From contig JACMMR010000004.1 in assembly GCA_014378965.1 (NCBI GenBank), positions 1-12,786 of the forward strand: 12,786 bases of DNA, given 5' to 3'. Shown here in pieces: positions 1 through 7,164 of this stretch. Every line of letters starts with the position of its first letter. The stretch's first letter is position 1. Source of the stretch: Candidatus Parcubacteria bacterium. Lineage in GTDB: Bacteria; Patescibacteriota; Minisyncoccia; Phycocordibacterales; CAIZLB01. Under the pieces are notes generated by a model that had not been told where the DNA came from, ran no database searches, and was given only the letters and a program-made list of their open reading frames with translations. The translations under genes and the position numbers were made by a program.

Positions 1-17
1 AAGTCAAGTTTTTAACT

Positions 18-1790
18 CTACCCATTCTTCATCATTTTCAAAAACACTTCATGCGATATAGAAACCTTACCTCGTTCTGCCATTTTCTTCTTTCCTTTCT
101 TTTGCTTTTCTAATAGCTTCATTTTACGAGTAATGTCTCCTCCATACAAATATCCTGTCACATCCTTTCGCATAGCTGACAACGTTCTCGACGCAATAAT
201 ACGACCATTTGATTTTGCCTGAATCTTAGTGGTAAACATTTGCTTTGGTAATACACCCTCAAGTTTTTCAACCGCCTTTGTCGCCTCTTCATCCAATCTT
301 CGTTGAGCAACTACTCTTGTAAATGCTTCAATTACTTCTTCTGCAACGAGTATGTCCATTCTTGTAACATCAGCATCTTTCATTTCAAAAAATTCATATG
401 ACAAAGAACCATATCCAGAAGTTACACTTTTTAATTCATCAAAAAAGTTTCTCATAAGTTCACGTAATGGCATCAAGATTGTAAGTGACAATCTGTCATC
501 ACCGAAATTTTCAGTTTCAATCAAATCACCTTCATGATCATATAAAAGTTGATAAATATTTCCAGAATATTTTCCTGGTGAAATAATTTTTACAACAATC
601 CACGGCTCACGAACCTTTGTATAAAATCCATGTTCTGGAAATAATGAAGGTGAATAGACCATTTTCACTTCTCCACTTTTCAAAGTTACTTCATATGTAA
701 TACTTGGGCTGGCAATAATGAGTTGTAGGTTATATTCTCTTTTTAATCTTTCTGTAATAATTTCCAAATGTAATAATCCTAAGAAACCACAACGAAACCC
801 TCTGCCCATAGTTCCTGATGATTCTTCTTCATACGAATATGAGGAGTCTGACAAAGATAATTTTCCAAGTGATTGTTTCAACGATTCAAAGTTATCTGCA
901 TCTTCTGGGAAAATAGATGCCCATACCACAGGTGATGGCTTCATATATCCTGGCAAAGCAGGTAGAGGCCTTCGAAAGCTTGTTATAGTGTCTCCAACCG
1001 TTGCAATACCAGATCGTTTGATACCAGTTACTATATACCCAATACAGCCCGCAGTTAGAACGTCGACAGGTCTTTCTTCTGGTGCAAATATTCCAACTTC
1101 AAGCACAAAGAATTTTTCATCTGCTTGAGAAAATATTAATTCATCACCTTTTTTAATTTCTCCATCCACCACACGAATATAAACGATTACACCTTTATGA
1201 TTTGAATATTGAAAATCGAAAATCAAACCTCTGGGATCTTTTGTTTGTGATTCTGATTTTGATGGGGGGATGATTTCAATAATTGCATCCAATAATTCTT
1301 TGACACCAGCTCCAGTTTTTCCTGAACTTTCAAGTATTGTACTTTCATCACAACCTAAAAGAATAGATACTTCTTTTTTAATATCAGCAATCCGAGCCAG
1401 AGGTGAATCCGACTTTGACAATACAGGAATAATAACAAGTCCCGCTTCTTTCGCTGCGTTTAGTGTGGTTAATGTTTGCGCTTGTACTCCTTGAGTTGCA
1501 TCAACCAAAAGAAGACATCCTTCTACCGCTTTCAGAGCACGTGATACTTCATATGAAAAATCAATATGACCCGGAGTGTCAATAAGATTTAATACATACC
1601 CTTTATACTCCATACGAACAGGTCGCATCTTGATTGTAATACCTTTTTCTTTTTCAAGCTCCATGTCGTCCAAAACTTGATTGGTCATTTTTCTCTTCTC
1701 AACCGTTTGAGTTAGTTCAAGCATACGATCGGCTAGCGTCGATTTACCATGGTCTATATGAGCTATAATACTAAAGTTTCTTATCTGCAT
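18..1790 (-). CDS. lepA: Elongation factor 4 (LepA), ribosomal back-translocase GTPase
   Basis: Translational GTPase of 590 residues, close to the usual ~600 for EF4. It acts on the ribosome in the cytoplasm; the family has been linked to back-translocation and to ribosome assembly. Seen in the sequence: the G1 P-loop AHIDHGKS (residues 10-17), GITIK (50-54), DTPGH (71-75), then beta-barrel and EF-G-like domains. The EF4-specific C-terminal domain is present, with RKDVT, YGGDITRK and LLEKQKKGKKKM near the end. Oddity: the G4 motif, normally NKxD, reads SKSD at residues 125-128, and G5 reads SGK instead of SAK (156-158). The start ATG is the only one that precedes the G domain sensibly. A TACTAT -10 hexamer ends 7 nt before it, and there is no Shine-Dalgarno sequence. 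It is transcribed divergently from the 163-residue orphan gene. The identification is certain; only the effect of the G4 change is open. Confidence 0.97.
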   Translation of the reverse strand: MQIRNFSIIAHIDHGKSTLADRMLELTQTVEKRKMTNQVLDDMELEKEKGITIKMRPVRMEYKGYVLNLIDTPGHIDFSYEVSRALKAVEGCLLLVDATQGVQAQTLTTLNAAKEAGLVIIPVLSKSDSPLARIADIKKEVSILLGCDESTILESSGKTGAGVKELLDAIIEIIPPSKSESQTKDPRGLIFDFQYSNHKGVIVYIRVVDGEIKKGDELIFSQADEKFFVLEVGIFAPEERPVDVLTAGCIGYIVTGIKRSGIATVGDTITSFRRPLPALPGYMKPSPVVWASIFPEDADNFESLKQSLGKLSLSDSSYSYEEESSGTMGRGFRCGFLGLLHLEIITERLKREYNLQLIIASPSITYEVTLKSGEVKMVYSPSLFPEHGFYTKVREPWIVVKIISPGKYSGNIYQLLYDHEGDLIETENFGDDRLSLTILMPLRELMRNFFDELKSVTSGYGSLSYEFFEMKDADVTRMDILVAEEVIEAFTRVVAQRRLDEEATKAVEKLEGVLPKQMFTTKIQAKSNGRIIASRTLSAMRKDVTGYLYGGDITRKMKLLEKQKKGKKKMAERGKVSISHEVFLKMMKNG

Positions 1791-1797
1791 TGTGCCA

Positions 1798-1803
1798 ATA
1801 GTA
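1798..1803 (-). promoter_or_regulatory. lepA -10 hexamer, predicted leaderless start
   Basis: TACTAT on the minus strand matches TATAAT at 5 of 6 positions and is followed by 7 nt (TGGCACA) and the lepA ATG. The transcript would start at or next to the ATG. No good -35 lies at 16-18 nt; the nearest TTGACC is 23 nt away, so the -35 is weak or absent. Confidence 0.5.
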
Positions 1804-1827
1804 CCTTATTTTTATTGATTTTACTAG

Positions 1828-1840
1828 GTCAAATTTTGAC
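1828..1840. promoter_or_regulatory. 13-bp palindrome between divergent lepA and orphan gene
   Basis: GTCAAA-T-TTTGAC is a perfect inverted repeat around base 1834, in the 95-bp divergent intergenic region. Its right arm overlaps the -35 (TTGACA) proposed for the plus-strand orphan gene, and its left arm reads TTGACC toward lepA. It could be an operator for a dimeric regulator or simply two opposed -35 elements back to back. AT-rich palindromes of this size can also arise by chance. Confidence 0.35.
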
Positions 1841-1864
1841 AAGTTTTGTGAAATATTATATCGT
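1836..1864 (+). promoter_or_regulatory. Promoter of the 163-residue orphan gene
   Basis: A consensus -35 TTGACA (1836-1841), a 17-nt spacer and TATCGT (1859-1864, 4 of 6 matches). Initiation would fall near 1871, giving a leader of about 14 nt before the ATG at 1886. This differs from the leaderless arrangement proposed for most other genes in the window. Confidence 0.5.
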
Positions 1865-1885
1865 TGAGATAGTACCCAAACGAAC

Positions 1886-2377
1886 ATGAAAAACACATCA
1901 CCTGCAAAGAAAATTGCCGGGAAAAGAAGATGGTATTTCCGGCATAAAAACGTCACACTTAAAACCGTTCTAAAAGGAATCAGCTTTTACCCAAATCCAT
2001 GGCACTATGCTGGAAATCCAAAGAGTTGCAAGATCCATGTTACTCGAGCAAACGTCTGTGAAATTGAGGCTGTATCTGTAAATCGAACATGCAGCTCCAT
2101 TGTTAAACTCACAATCTTGGACATGTACATCCTGTCTCGGTGGCTCAACTTGGGTCTAATAAACTTCAGTCGATTTAGCGGATACAAAATGTTCGCCTTC
2201 AACACCCCTTTGGTGAAGTCAGCAGAAGTGCAAGACATTGATAATTATCACTTCCTGTGCCTTGAGCAGGATCCAGAATATCCCCAATACTGGCACTTAC
2301 ATGTCAGATCTCGAACTTATATTGGTTCTCGGTCAGATTCACACATGGTGCTTTGCTTACACGTAAAGTACTCGTAA
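1886..2377 (+). CDS. Orphan 163-residue protein, unrecognised, independent transcription unit
   Basis: I do not recognise this protein. It is 163 residues, with a basic N-terminus (KKIAGKRRWYFRHK, residues 8-21) and no clear signal peptide or membrane helix. It has five cysteines (48, 58, 69, 125, 157), many histidines (20, 40, 51, 122, 137, 139, 153, 159) and many aromatic residues. The Cys/His content would allow metal binding, but no known zinc-finger spacing is evident. Support for a real gene: it has its own TTGACA promoter, it fills the space to a strong intrinsic terminator, and the opposite-strand 77-codon reading frame has no comparable signals. Base composition is visibly richer in G and C than its neighbours, and it uses codons such as CTC, ATC and TAC more often, which suggests transfer or unusual selection. 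Function unknown. The alternative is a structured non-coding RNA with a chance reading frame. Confidence 0.6.
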   Translation: MKNTSPAKKIAGKRRWYFRHKNVTLKTVLKGISFYPNPWHYAGNPKSCKIHVTRANVCEIEAVSVNRTCSSIVKLTILDMYILSRWLNLGLINFSRFSGYKMFAFNTPLVKSAEVQDIDNYHFLCLEQDPEYPQYWHLHVRSRTYIGSRSDSHMVLCLHVKYS

Positions 2378-2383
2378 CACAAC

Positions 2384-2419
2384 AGGCGGACCCTTCACCA
2401 GGATCCGCCTCGTTTTTTT
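2384..2419 (+). terminator. Intrinsic terminator after the orphan gene
   Basis: The arms AGGCGGA (2384-2390) and TCCGCCT (2404-2410) pair perfectly. The stem extends by two more C-G pairs past one C/A mismatch, around the loop TTCACCA. A CG and seven T residues (2413-2419) follow. It lies 7 nt after the stop codon of the 163-residue gene and is the strongest terminator in the window. Confidence 0.9.
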
Positions 2420-2431
2420 ACTCATAAAGTA

Positions 2432-2440
2432 TGCTAGATT
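2432..2440 (+). promoter_or_regulatory. Extended -10 of the kinase/phosphatase operon, predicted leaderless
   Basis: TGC followed by TAGATT (hexamer 2435-2440) is an extended -10, with the kinase ATG 6 nt further on at 2447. The position where a -35 would sit is the T-tract of the preceding terminator, so promoter strength would depend on the TGn element. The transcript would start at or beside the ATG. Confidence 0.45.
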
Positions 2441-2446
2441 ATACTC

Positions 2447-2956
2447 ATGACAAAAGTTGTATTAACAATTGGACTTCCTGGATCAGGAAAAACGACATAC
2501 GCTAAAAAATACGCAGGTGAAAATGGATTTGACTATATTTCAACTGACGAAATTAGATATGATAGATTTATAAACGAATTTGGTGATGGTGAAGAGCAAT
2601 CTGAAACGTGGAGAGAGGTACGACTTCGCATTGCACAATCTTTAAAAAGTGGAAAATCTGTTTTACTTGATTCAACTATGATCAGCGAAAGAAACAGAAC
2701 TAATCTTATTAATTATGCAAAATCAATTGACGAAAATGCAGAAATAGCAGCCATATATTTTAATACCGCTCTCGAGATCTGCATCGAAAGAAATTCAAAA
2801 AGAGAAAAACCTGTGCCCAAGGAGGTTGTAGAAAAAATGTCTGAACATTTGAAAGTACCGTCAAAAAGCGAAGGGTTCACAGAAATACTCGAGCTCGATG
2901 AAAACTTTAATCCAGCCGGAGAAATTACCGAAGAATTTAATCCACCAATAAGCTAA
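2447..2956 (+). CDS. PNK-type P-loop kinase (AAA_33-like ATP-binding protein)
   Basis: Cytoplasmic P-loop kinase of 169 residues with the layout of the T4 polynucleotide-kinase 5'-kinase family: Walker A GLPGSGKTT (residues 9-17), STDEIR (32-37) with the likely catalytic or base Asp34, and LLDSTMISERNR (73-84) carrying the family's DST motif. A lid segment follows with Arg115 and Arg119, then PVPKEV and SEGF (141-144), the usual C-terminal hallmark. Substrate specificity cannot be read from sequence; members phosphorylate nucleic-acid 5' ends, nucleotides or other small molecules. It is the first gene of a pair: the histidine phosphatase starts 1 nt after its stop codon, implying co-transcription and translational coupling. 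There is no Shine-Dalgarno sequence; the start is set by an extended -10 just 6 nt upstream. Family assignment is strong, exact reaction unknown. Confidence 0.85.
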   Translation: MTKVVLTIGLPGSGKTTYAKKYAGENGFDYISTDEIRYDRFINEFGDGEEQSETWREVRLRIAQSLKSGKSVLLDSTMISERNRTNLINYAKSIDENAEIAAIYFNTALEICIERNSKREKPVPKEVVEKMSEHLKVPSKSEGFTEILELDENFNPAGEITEEFNPPIS

Positions 2957-2957
2957 C

Positions 2958-3494
2958 ATGAATAAAAAAATATATTTTATACGCCATGCAAAAAGCATAG
3001 GCAATGTAGAGTGGGACCTGCACCAAAAAGATGATTCCCCTCTTCATGATTCAGGAAAAAGGGAATCACAGCAAGTATTAAGAAGATTAAAGAAAATTCC
3101 TTTTGATATGGTTATTTCTAGTGATCTTAAAAGATGCAAAGAAACCACAGAAATAATTATGGGTAGAAACAAAAAGAATATTAGATATAATGAGCTATTC
3201 AGAGAAATCGGTCAGGAAGAATCTTTTATCAATTTTAAAAAGAGAGTTCTCAAGGTAAAGAAATATATTGAATCAATCGAAAAAGAAAAGATATTGATCG
3301 TTACACATTCCCAATTTATGAAGATGTTTTTGGCTAATATCCTCGATCCCAAATTAACAGAAAAGAATTATAAAAAGATTCATGATTTTTTCAGGGTTGT
3401 TAATACAGGTATTTCAGTTTTCAACTGTAACTCTGAAGGTCAATTCAAAGGCTGGCAATTACGATCATGGAATGAACATGGTCATTTGGAATAA
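2958..3494 (+). CDS. Histidine phosphatase (phosphoglycerate-mutase-like) family protein
   Basis: A 178-residue single-domain protein of the histidine phosphatase superfamily. The catalytic set is complete: the RHAKS motif with Arg9 and the phospho-acceptor His10, Asn16 of the following turn, Arg59 in SSDLKRCKET, Glu83 in the FREIG segment (likely proton donor), and His117 in IVTHSQFMK. The acid after RH is Ala rather than Gly, as in SixA-like and some other branches. Substrate unknown. The start codon follows the kinase stop by 1 nt with no Shine-Dalgarno sequence, so it is probably translated by coupling. Its stop codon directly abuts the stop codon of the converging ABC ATPase gene, with no terminator between them. 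Pairing with the upstream kinase suggests opposite reactions on a shared metabolite or RNA end, which is inference. Confidence 0.88.
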   Translation: MNKKIYFIRHAKSIGNVEWDLHQKDDSPLHDSGKRESQQVLRRLKKIPFDMVISSDLKRCKETTEIIMGRNKKNIRYNELFREIGQEESFINFKKRVLKVKKYIESIEKEKILIVTHSQFMKMFLANILDPKLTEKNYKKIHDFFRVVNTGISVFNCNSEGQFKGWQLRSWNEHGHLE

Positions 3495-4166
3495 TTACTC
3501 AACCACTCCATCCTTCATCTCTATCACCCTGTCAGCCGTTTTGGCATATTCTGCCTCGTGAGTCACCATGACTATTGTTTGCCCCTTCGCATGAATTTCT
3601 TTAAAAATTTTCAAAACTAAAAGTGATGATTCAGTGTCCAAGTTCGCTGTAGGTTCATCAGCAAAAAGTATTGTAGGGTTATGTGCGAGTGCTCTGGCTA
3701 TCGAAACTCTTTGTTGTTGACCACCAGATAACTTTGCTGGAATGTTTCCATATTTTCCTTGAAGACCAACTTGATCCAACACCTCAACCGCTCTTTTATA
3801 TGCCTCATCTTTGGTATATCCTTGCATCAATAATGGCAGTGCGACATTTTCCATTGAAGTAAGATCCGGAAGAAGTGCATAGTCTTGAAACACGTATCCT
3901 AATTTGTTTAAACGAAAATTAATTCTTTCATCTTCACTTAAATCTTGAATGTTTATATTATCAATTACTATCTCTCCAGAAGTTGGAGTATCAAGCAAAC
4001 TTATTTGATATAAAAGTGTTGATTTACCGGCTCCTGAACGTCCCATGATCGCAACAAACTCCCCTCTCTCAATATGCATTTCAACACCTTTTAATACTGT
4101 AGTTACCTTATCGCCATCAGTAAATGATTTTGTTAAATTTTTAGTTGTTATGATTGAATCTTTCAT
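3495..4166 (-). CDS. ABC transporter ATPase, MacB/LolD/FtsE-type
   Basis: ATP-binding subunit of 223 residues that would power the FtsX-like permease encoded just upstream. All motifs are intact: Walker A GRSGAGKS (42-49), Q-loop Gln94, signature LSGGQ (147-151), Walker B ILFADE (166-171), D-loop ANLD and H-loop His203 in MVTHE. Length and the LPLLMQGY segment fit the LolD/MacB ATPase group used by FtsX-fold mechanotransmission transporters, rather than by channel-type importers. It is the last gene of the three-gene operon: its ATG lies 12 nt after the permease stop codon, without a Shine-Dalgarno sequence. It converges on the histidine phosphatase gene with no intergenic bases. Here ATPase and permease are separate polypeptides, whereas E. 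coli MacB fuses them. Confidence 0.94.
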   Translation of the reverse strand: MKDSIITTKNLTKSFTDGDKVTTVLKGVEMHIERGEFVAIMGRSGAGKSTLLYQISLLDTPTSGEIVIDNINIQDLSEDERINFRLNKLGYVFQDYALLPDLTSMENVALPLLMQGYTKDEAYKRAVEVLDQVGLQGKYGNIPAKLSGGQQQRVSIARALAHNPTILFADEPTANLDTESSLLVLKIFKEIHAKGQTIVMVTHEAEYAKTADRVIEMKDGVVE

Positions 4167-4178
4167 ATGTTTTTTTTA

Positions 4179-5474
4179 TTATCTTCCTAATATCGAATCT
4201 AATGTATTTTTTTTCACAATCATTCTTGCAGGAATGTATCCAGCTATAATCGTGGTAAGAAAGAGAGCTAGTACTCTCCACATAGTTCCTCCAATTGGTG
4301 CATACAATATTCCATCTGAAAATGGAAAATTGATAGGATGTGCATCGATGAACGGAACTAAAAATCCATAGAGAACAAGCATACCAAGAGCTGCACCAAC
4401 GATTGCATAAAATGCAGATTGCATGATATATGAATACTCAATTGATTTTGAAGATATACCAATCCCCTTTAATATTCCAATAAATTTACGACGTGTGAGC
4501 GTATTTACAAATATTACAATAAATACTGTGATCGATGCTACAACCAAACCAATAGAACCCATAAGAGTTCCCAAAAGTCCAAATAAGCTTTTTAAATCTT
4601 TTAAGAATTTTGGTTGAGCCTCGGTGGCAGTTTGGATTTTTGCATCATAGTCATATCCGTTTGCCGACAAAATTTCTTTTATTCGAAGCGCATCTAATTC
4701 AGTTGATCCTGGTGTCATTTTAACAGCAATCTCTGAAACATTTGTATCACTTCTTCCAATTAATTTTCTCAATTCTGACTCAGTCATAATAACTCGCGCA
4801 TCTATGTTATCTATTTTAGATTTCATAAATCCACGAATATATACTTCTTTACTACTTTTTCCTACAGTTAATTTGAGTTTGTCGCCAACTTTAACATTTT
4901 GTAGTTGAGTAAATCCAACCGCATCTATAGGAGTTAGTTCGTGTACCAAAAAAGCACCTACTAGAACTCCGTCTTTATCATTGTCGTCTAAATATGATCC
5001 ATCAACAACATATTTTGATAATCCAGTAGCCTTGTCTTCACTTGAAGGTACGATTCCTGATATTGTACCTTGAGCCTTATTGGGAGTTTCTTCTACTTTT
5101 AAAATCCTTCTGTAGTCTGCCTGAATACTTCCTCCGGCCAATACCCTTGGTACCACATCGGTTACATTTGGTAAATTTTTTAAAACATTTTCTATCTCTC
5201 CACTATTTTCAATAATTGATTTTTGGGTCAAGTTTGAAATAATAACTTTTCCGGTATATCTCTCTTCTGATGCTTGAATAGAACTTTGAATAAGTCCAAC
5301 CAAAATTCCATTCACTACAACTAAGTTTAAAAATGTGAGCATCATGACAATCACAATCAAAGATGTTGTCCAAATACTGGCATGCTTTAATTGCCTATAA
5401 GCCAGAAAATATCCAATTTTAACATTGTGTATTTTTTTATTTGTTTTTTTATTTTTAAAATTATTTCTTTCCAT
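4179..5474 (-). CDS. FtsX/MacB-like ABC permease
   Basis: Membrane subunit of 431 residues with the four-helix MacB/FtsX topology. There is one helix near residues 36-62, a large extracytoplasmic domain (~63-300) that includes a MacB-PCD-like region, then helices near 303-325, 353-375 and 399-418. The segment after helix 2 (RRKFIGILKGIGISSKSI, 326-343) is the typical FtsX coupling helix, and the C-terminus ARMIVKKNTLDSILGR fits family ends. The gene overlaps the end of the adaptor gene by 14 nt and is followed 12 nt later by the ATPase, so one transcript and translational coupling are expected. It probably forms a dimer with two ATPases and works with the adaptor to push a peptide, lipid-linked or antibiotic substrate outward. 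The substrate is unknown. Confidence 0.9.
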   Translation of the reverse strand: MERNNFKNKKTNKKIHNVKIGYFLAYRQLKHASIWTTSLIVIVMMLTFLNLVVVNGILVGLIQSSIQASEERYTGKVIISNLTQKSIIENSGEIENVLKNLPNVTDVVPRVLAGGSIQADYRRILKVEETPNKAQGTISGIVPSSEDKATGLSKYVVDGSYLDDNDKDGVLVGAFLVHELTPIDAVGFTQLQNVKVGDKLKLTVGKSSKEVYIRGFMKSKIDNIDARVIMTESELRKLIGRSDTNVSEIAVKMTPGSTELDALRIKEILSANGYDYDAKIQTATEAQPKFLKDLKSLFGLLGTLMGSIGLVVASITVFIVIFVNTLTRRKFIGILKGIGISSKSIEYSYIMQSAFYAIVGAALGMLVLYGFLVPFIDAHPINFPFSDGILYAPIGGTMWRVLALFLTTIIAGYIPARMIVKKNTLDSILGR

Positions 5475-7092
5475 AAATAATAGTCTGATTATTTTCTAAT
5501 CCTGAAATTATTTCTATGTCACCATTATTATTTATTTCCCCAGTTTTTATTTCTACTGCTTTTATATTTTTCATTTTTTTAAAATTCTTCGCACAAGAAT
5601 TATTAACTACACAAGAATCATCAGTGAGTATATACACTTTCTTTATTCCTTTTAAGAGAATCACCGCCGCTTGAGGAATAGAGATAATATTGGGTCTCCT
5701 ATCTGTCTCAATATCAATGTTTGCAGTCATACCGCTTTTTACGCGTTCATCTTTTTGTAAAAATTGAATTTTTGTTCTATATGTTGAAACTCCGTCTTTT
5801 ATTGTTTCGGCCGGATCGATTGTGATAATCATTCCTTCAAAAAACACATCACGACCATAGGCATCTAGTGAAATCTTAGTTTTCTGATCAACTTTAAGTT
5901 TTGCTATATCGTTTTCAGATACGTAGGTTTCTATTTGGTATTCTCCATCATTCAACAGACTTATAACAGGAGTATTTGGTGATGATATTTCCCCCTCCTT
6001 CACCTCAACTTTTGTTATTACGCCATCAAATGGTGCAGTGATAAGGGTTTTAGTAATAATCGCCCGGGCACTATTTATACTTGCTTGTGCACTTTGTAAG
6101 TCAGCTCGTTGAATATCAACTTGAGTTTCAGTTCCACCAGACATTTTTAATTTTAAATTATTTTGCGCTCTTATAAGAAGATTTTGAATATTTTTATATG
6201 TAATTTGTGCTTGATTAAAACTGTTGTTAGCTGTTGAAAAAATTGTACGTGCAAGTGCAACATCGGTTTTATTTGATTGAACCGTTGCATAATTAGCATC
6301 GGTTGAAACTGATTTTTCAGCTGCAATAGACATTGCTGTATTGATATCATTTATAAAGTTTTGAACTTGAACAATGTATATTTTTACTTCTTCTATATTA
6401 CTAATATTAAATTTTCCATTCCATTTTACAAACGTCTCAGTTAGTTTTAATCTATCATCAGATAACTGTTGTTTTGAATTTTGATTTTGATCCACAGAAT
6501 AATTAAATTGCGGATTTACACTTCTAGGATTGGTAAATACATTGTCTATTTTAAAACGAATGGCCTCATCAGCTTTATTGTATATATTTTGTAGTTCCGC
6601 TTCAAGAACCTGTCTTGATAAATCAAGATCATTTTGTGCACCGGTTAGGTCTCCTTGAACAACTGCAATTTCTTCAGGTCGTGATCCATTTTGAGTATCT
6701 CGAAGTCGAGCACTCTGAGCAGATGCTAATGCATAACTTTTTTGAAGATTAGAAACAGCATCGCCATTTTGCAATGAAGCTATTACTTGTCCTTTTCGTA
6801 CCCTATCACCAACTTTAAAATTTACCCTGTTGATGCGGCCCGATGTCTCAAAACCCATATCAACATTTTTTGCTGCTATAACCTTTCCTGTGAGTGATAC
6901 ATTTTGAACAAATTCTTTGGCTTCAACCTTATATGTTGATACGTCTGTTGACTTATTACCCCCAAAAAGAGTTATCAGTATAGCAATAAGAATAAGAGCT
7001 GCTGGGATCCAAACTCTTTTTTTCTTTTTATTGGTCCATACGTAGGTAGGTGCTGCTTTTATTTTTTTAAAGATATTGCTTGTTTTTTGCAT
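5461..7092 (-). CDS. HlyD/MacA-type membrane-fusion adaptor of the efflux operon
   Basis: Adaptor protein of 543 residues, anchored by one N-terminal helix (~27-44) after a Lys-rich cytoplasmic stretch. It has a lipoyl-like half (VSLTGKVIAAKNVDMGFETSG onward, 65-110), a long helical hairpin region and the second lipoyl half ITAPFDGVITKVEVKEGE. Beta-barrel and membrane-proximal domains follow, ending in IIYGKK. It is much longer than E. coli MacA (~370); the surplus lies mainly in the Asn/Gln/Ser-rich helical region between the lipoyl halves. Two close cysteines (494, 500) could form a disulphide outside the membrane. First gene of the operon, it starts beneath an extended -10 (TGTTATACT) 10 nt upstream. 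No TolC-like protein is visible in the window, and if the cell lacks an outer membrane the system would be closer to YknXYZ than to MacAB-TolC. Confidence 0.88.
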   Translation of the reverse strand: MQKTSNIFKKIKAAPTYVWTNKKKKRVWIPAALILIAILITLFGGNKSTDVSTYKVEAKEFVQNVSLTGKVIAAKNVDMGFETSGRINRVNFKVGDRVRKGQVIASLQNGDAVSNLQKSYALASAQSARLRDTQNGSRPEEIAVVQGDLTGAQNDLDLSRQVLEAELQNIYNKADEAIRFKIDNVFTNPRSVNPQFNYSVDQNQNSKQQLSDDRLKLTETFVKWNGKFNISNIEEVKIYIVQVQNFINDINTAMSIAAEKSVSTDANYATVQSNKTDVALARTIFSTANNSFNQAQITYKNIQNLLIRAQNNLKLKMSGGTETQVDIQRADLQSAQASINSARAIITKTLITAPFDGVITKVEVKEGEISSPNTPVISLLNDGEYQIETYVSENDIAKLKVDQKTKISLDAYGRDVFFEGMIITIDPAETIKDGVSTYRTKIQFLQKDERVKSGMTANIDIETDRRPNIISIPQAAVILLKGIKKVYILTDDSCVVNNSCAKNFKKMKNIKAVEIKTGEINNNGDIEIISGLENNQTIIYGKK

Positions 7093-7102
7093 AATTGTTT
7101 GC

Positions 7103-7131
7103 AGTATAACACGTTTTTTAGGGTTTTTGAA
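7103..7131 (-). promoter_or_regulatory. Promoter of the efflux operon
   Basis: The minus strand reads TTCAAA (7126-7131, 4 of 6 matches), a 17-nt spacer, then the extended -10 TGTTATACT with the hexamer at 7103-7108. The adaptor ATG follows 10 nt after the -10, so the leader would be only a few nucleotides. The methyltransferase remnant upstream ends at 7165 with no evident terminator, so some read-through is possible. Confidence 0.55.
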
Positions 7132-7164
7132 GATTTACGAATATACTTTTTATACCTTTTGTAA

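Noticed and set aside
718..1128. A 136-codon plus-strand reading frame inside lepA
   Set aside because: It lies wholly antisense to the conserved lepA gene, has no promoter or family resemblance, and is a shadow of codon structure.
2005..2238. A 77-codon minus-strand reading frame opposite the orphan gene
   Set aside because: The plus strand has a promoter and a correctly placed terminator; the minus frame has neither.
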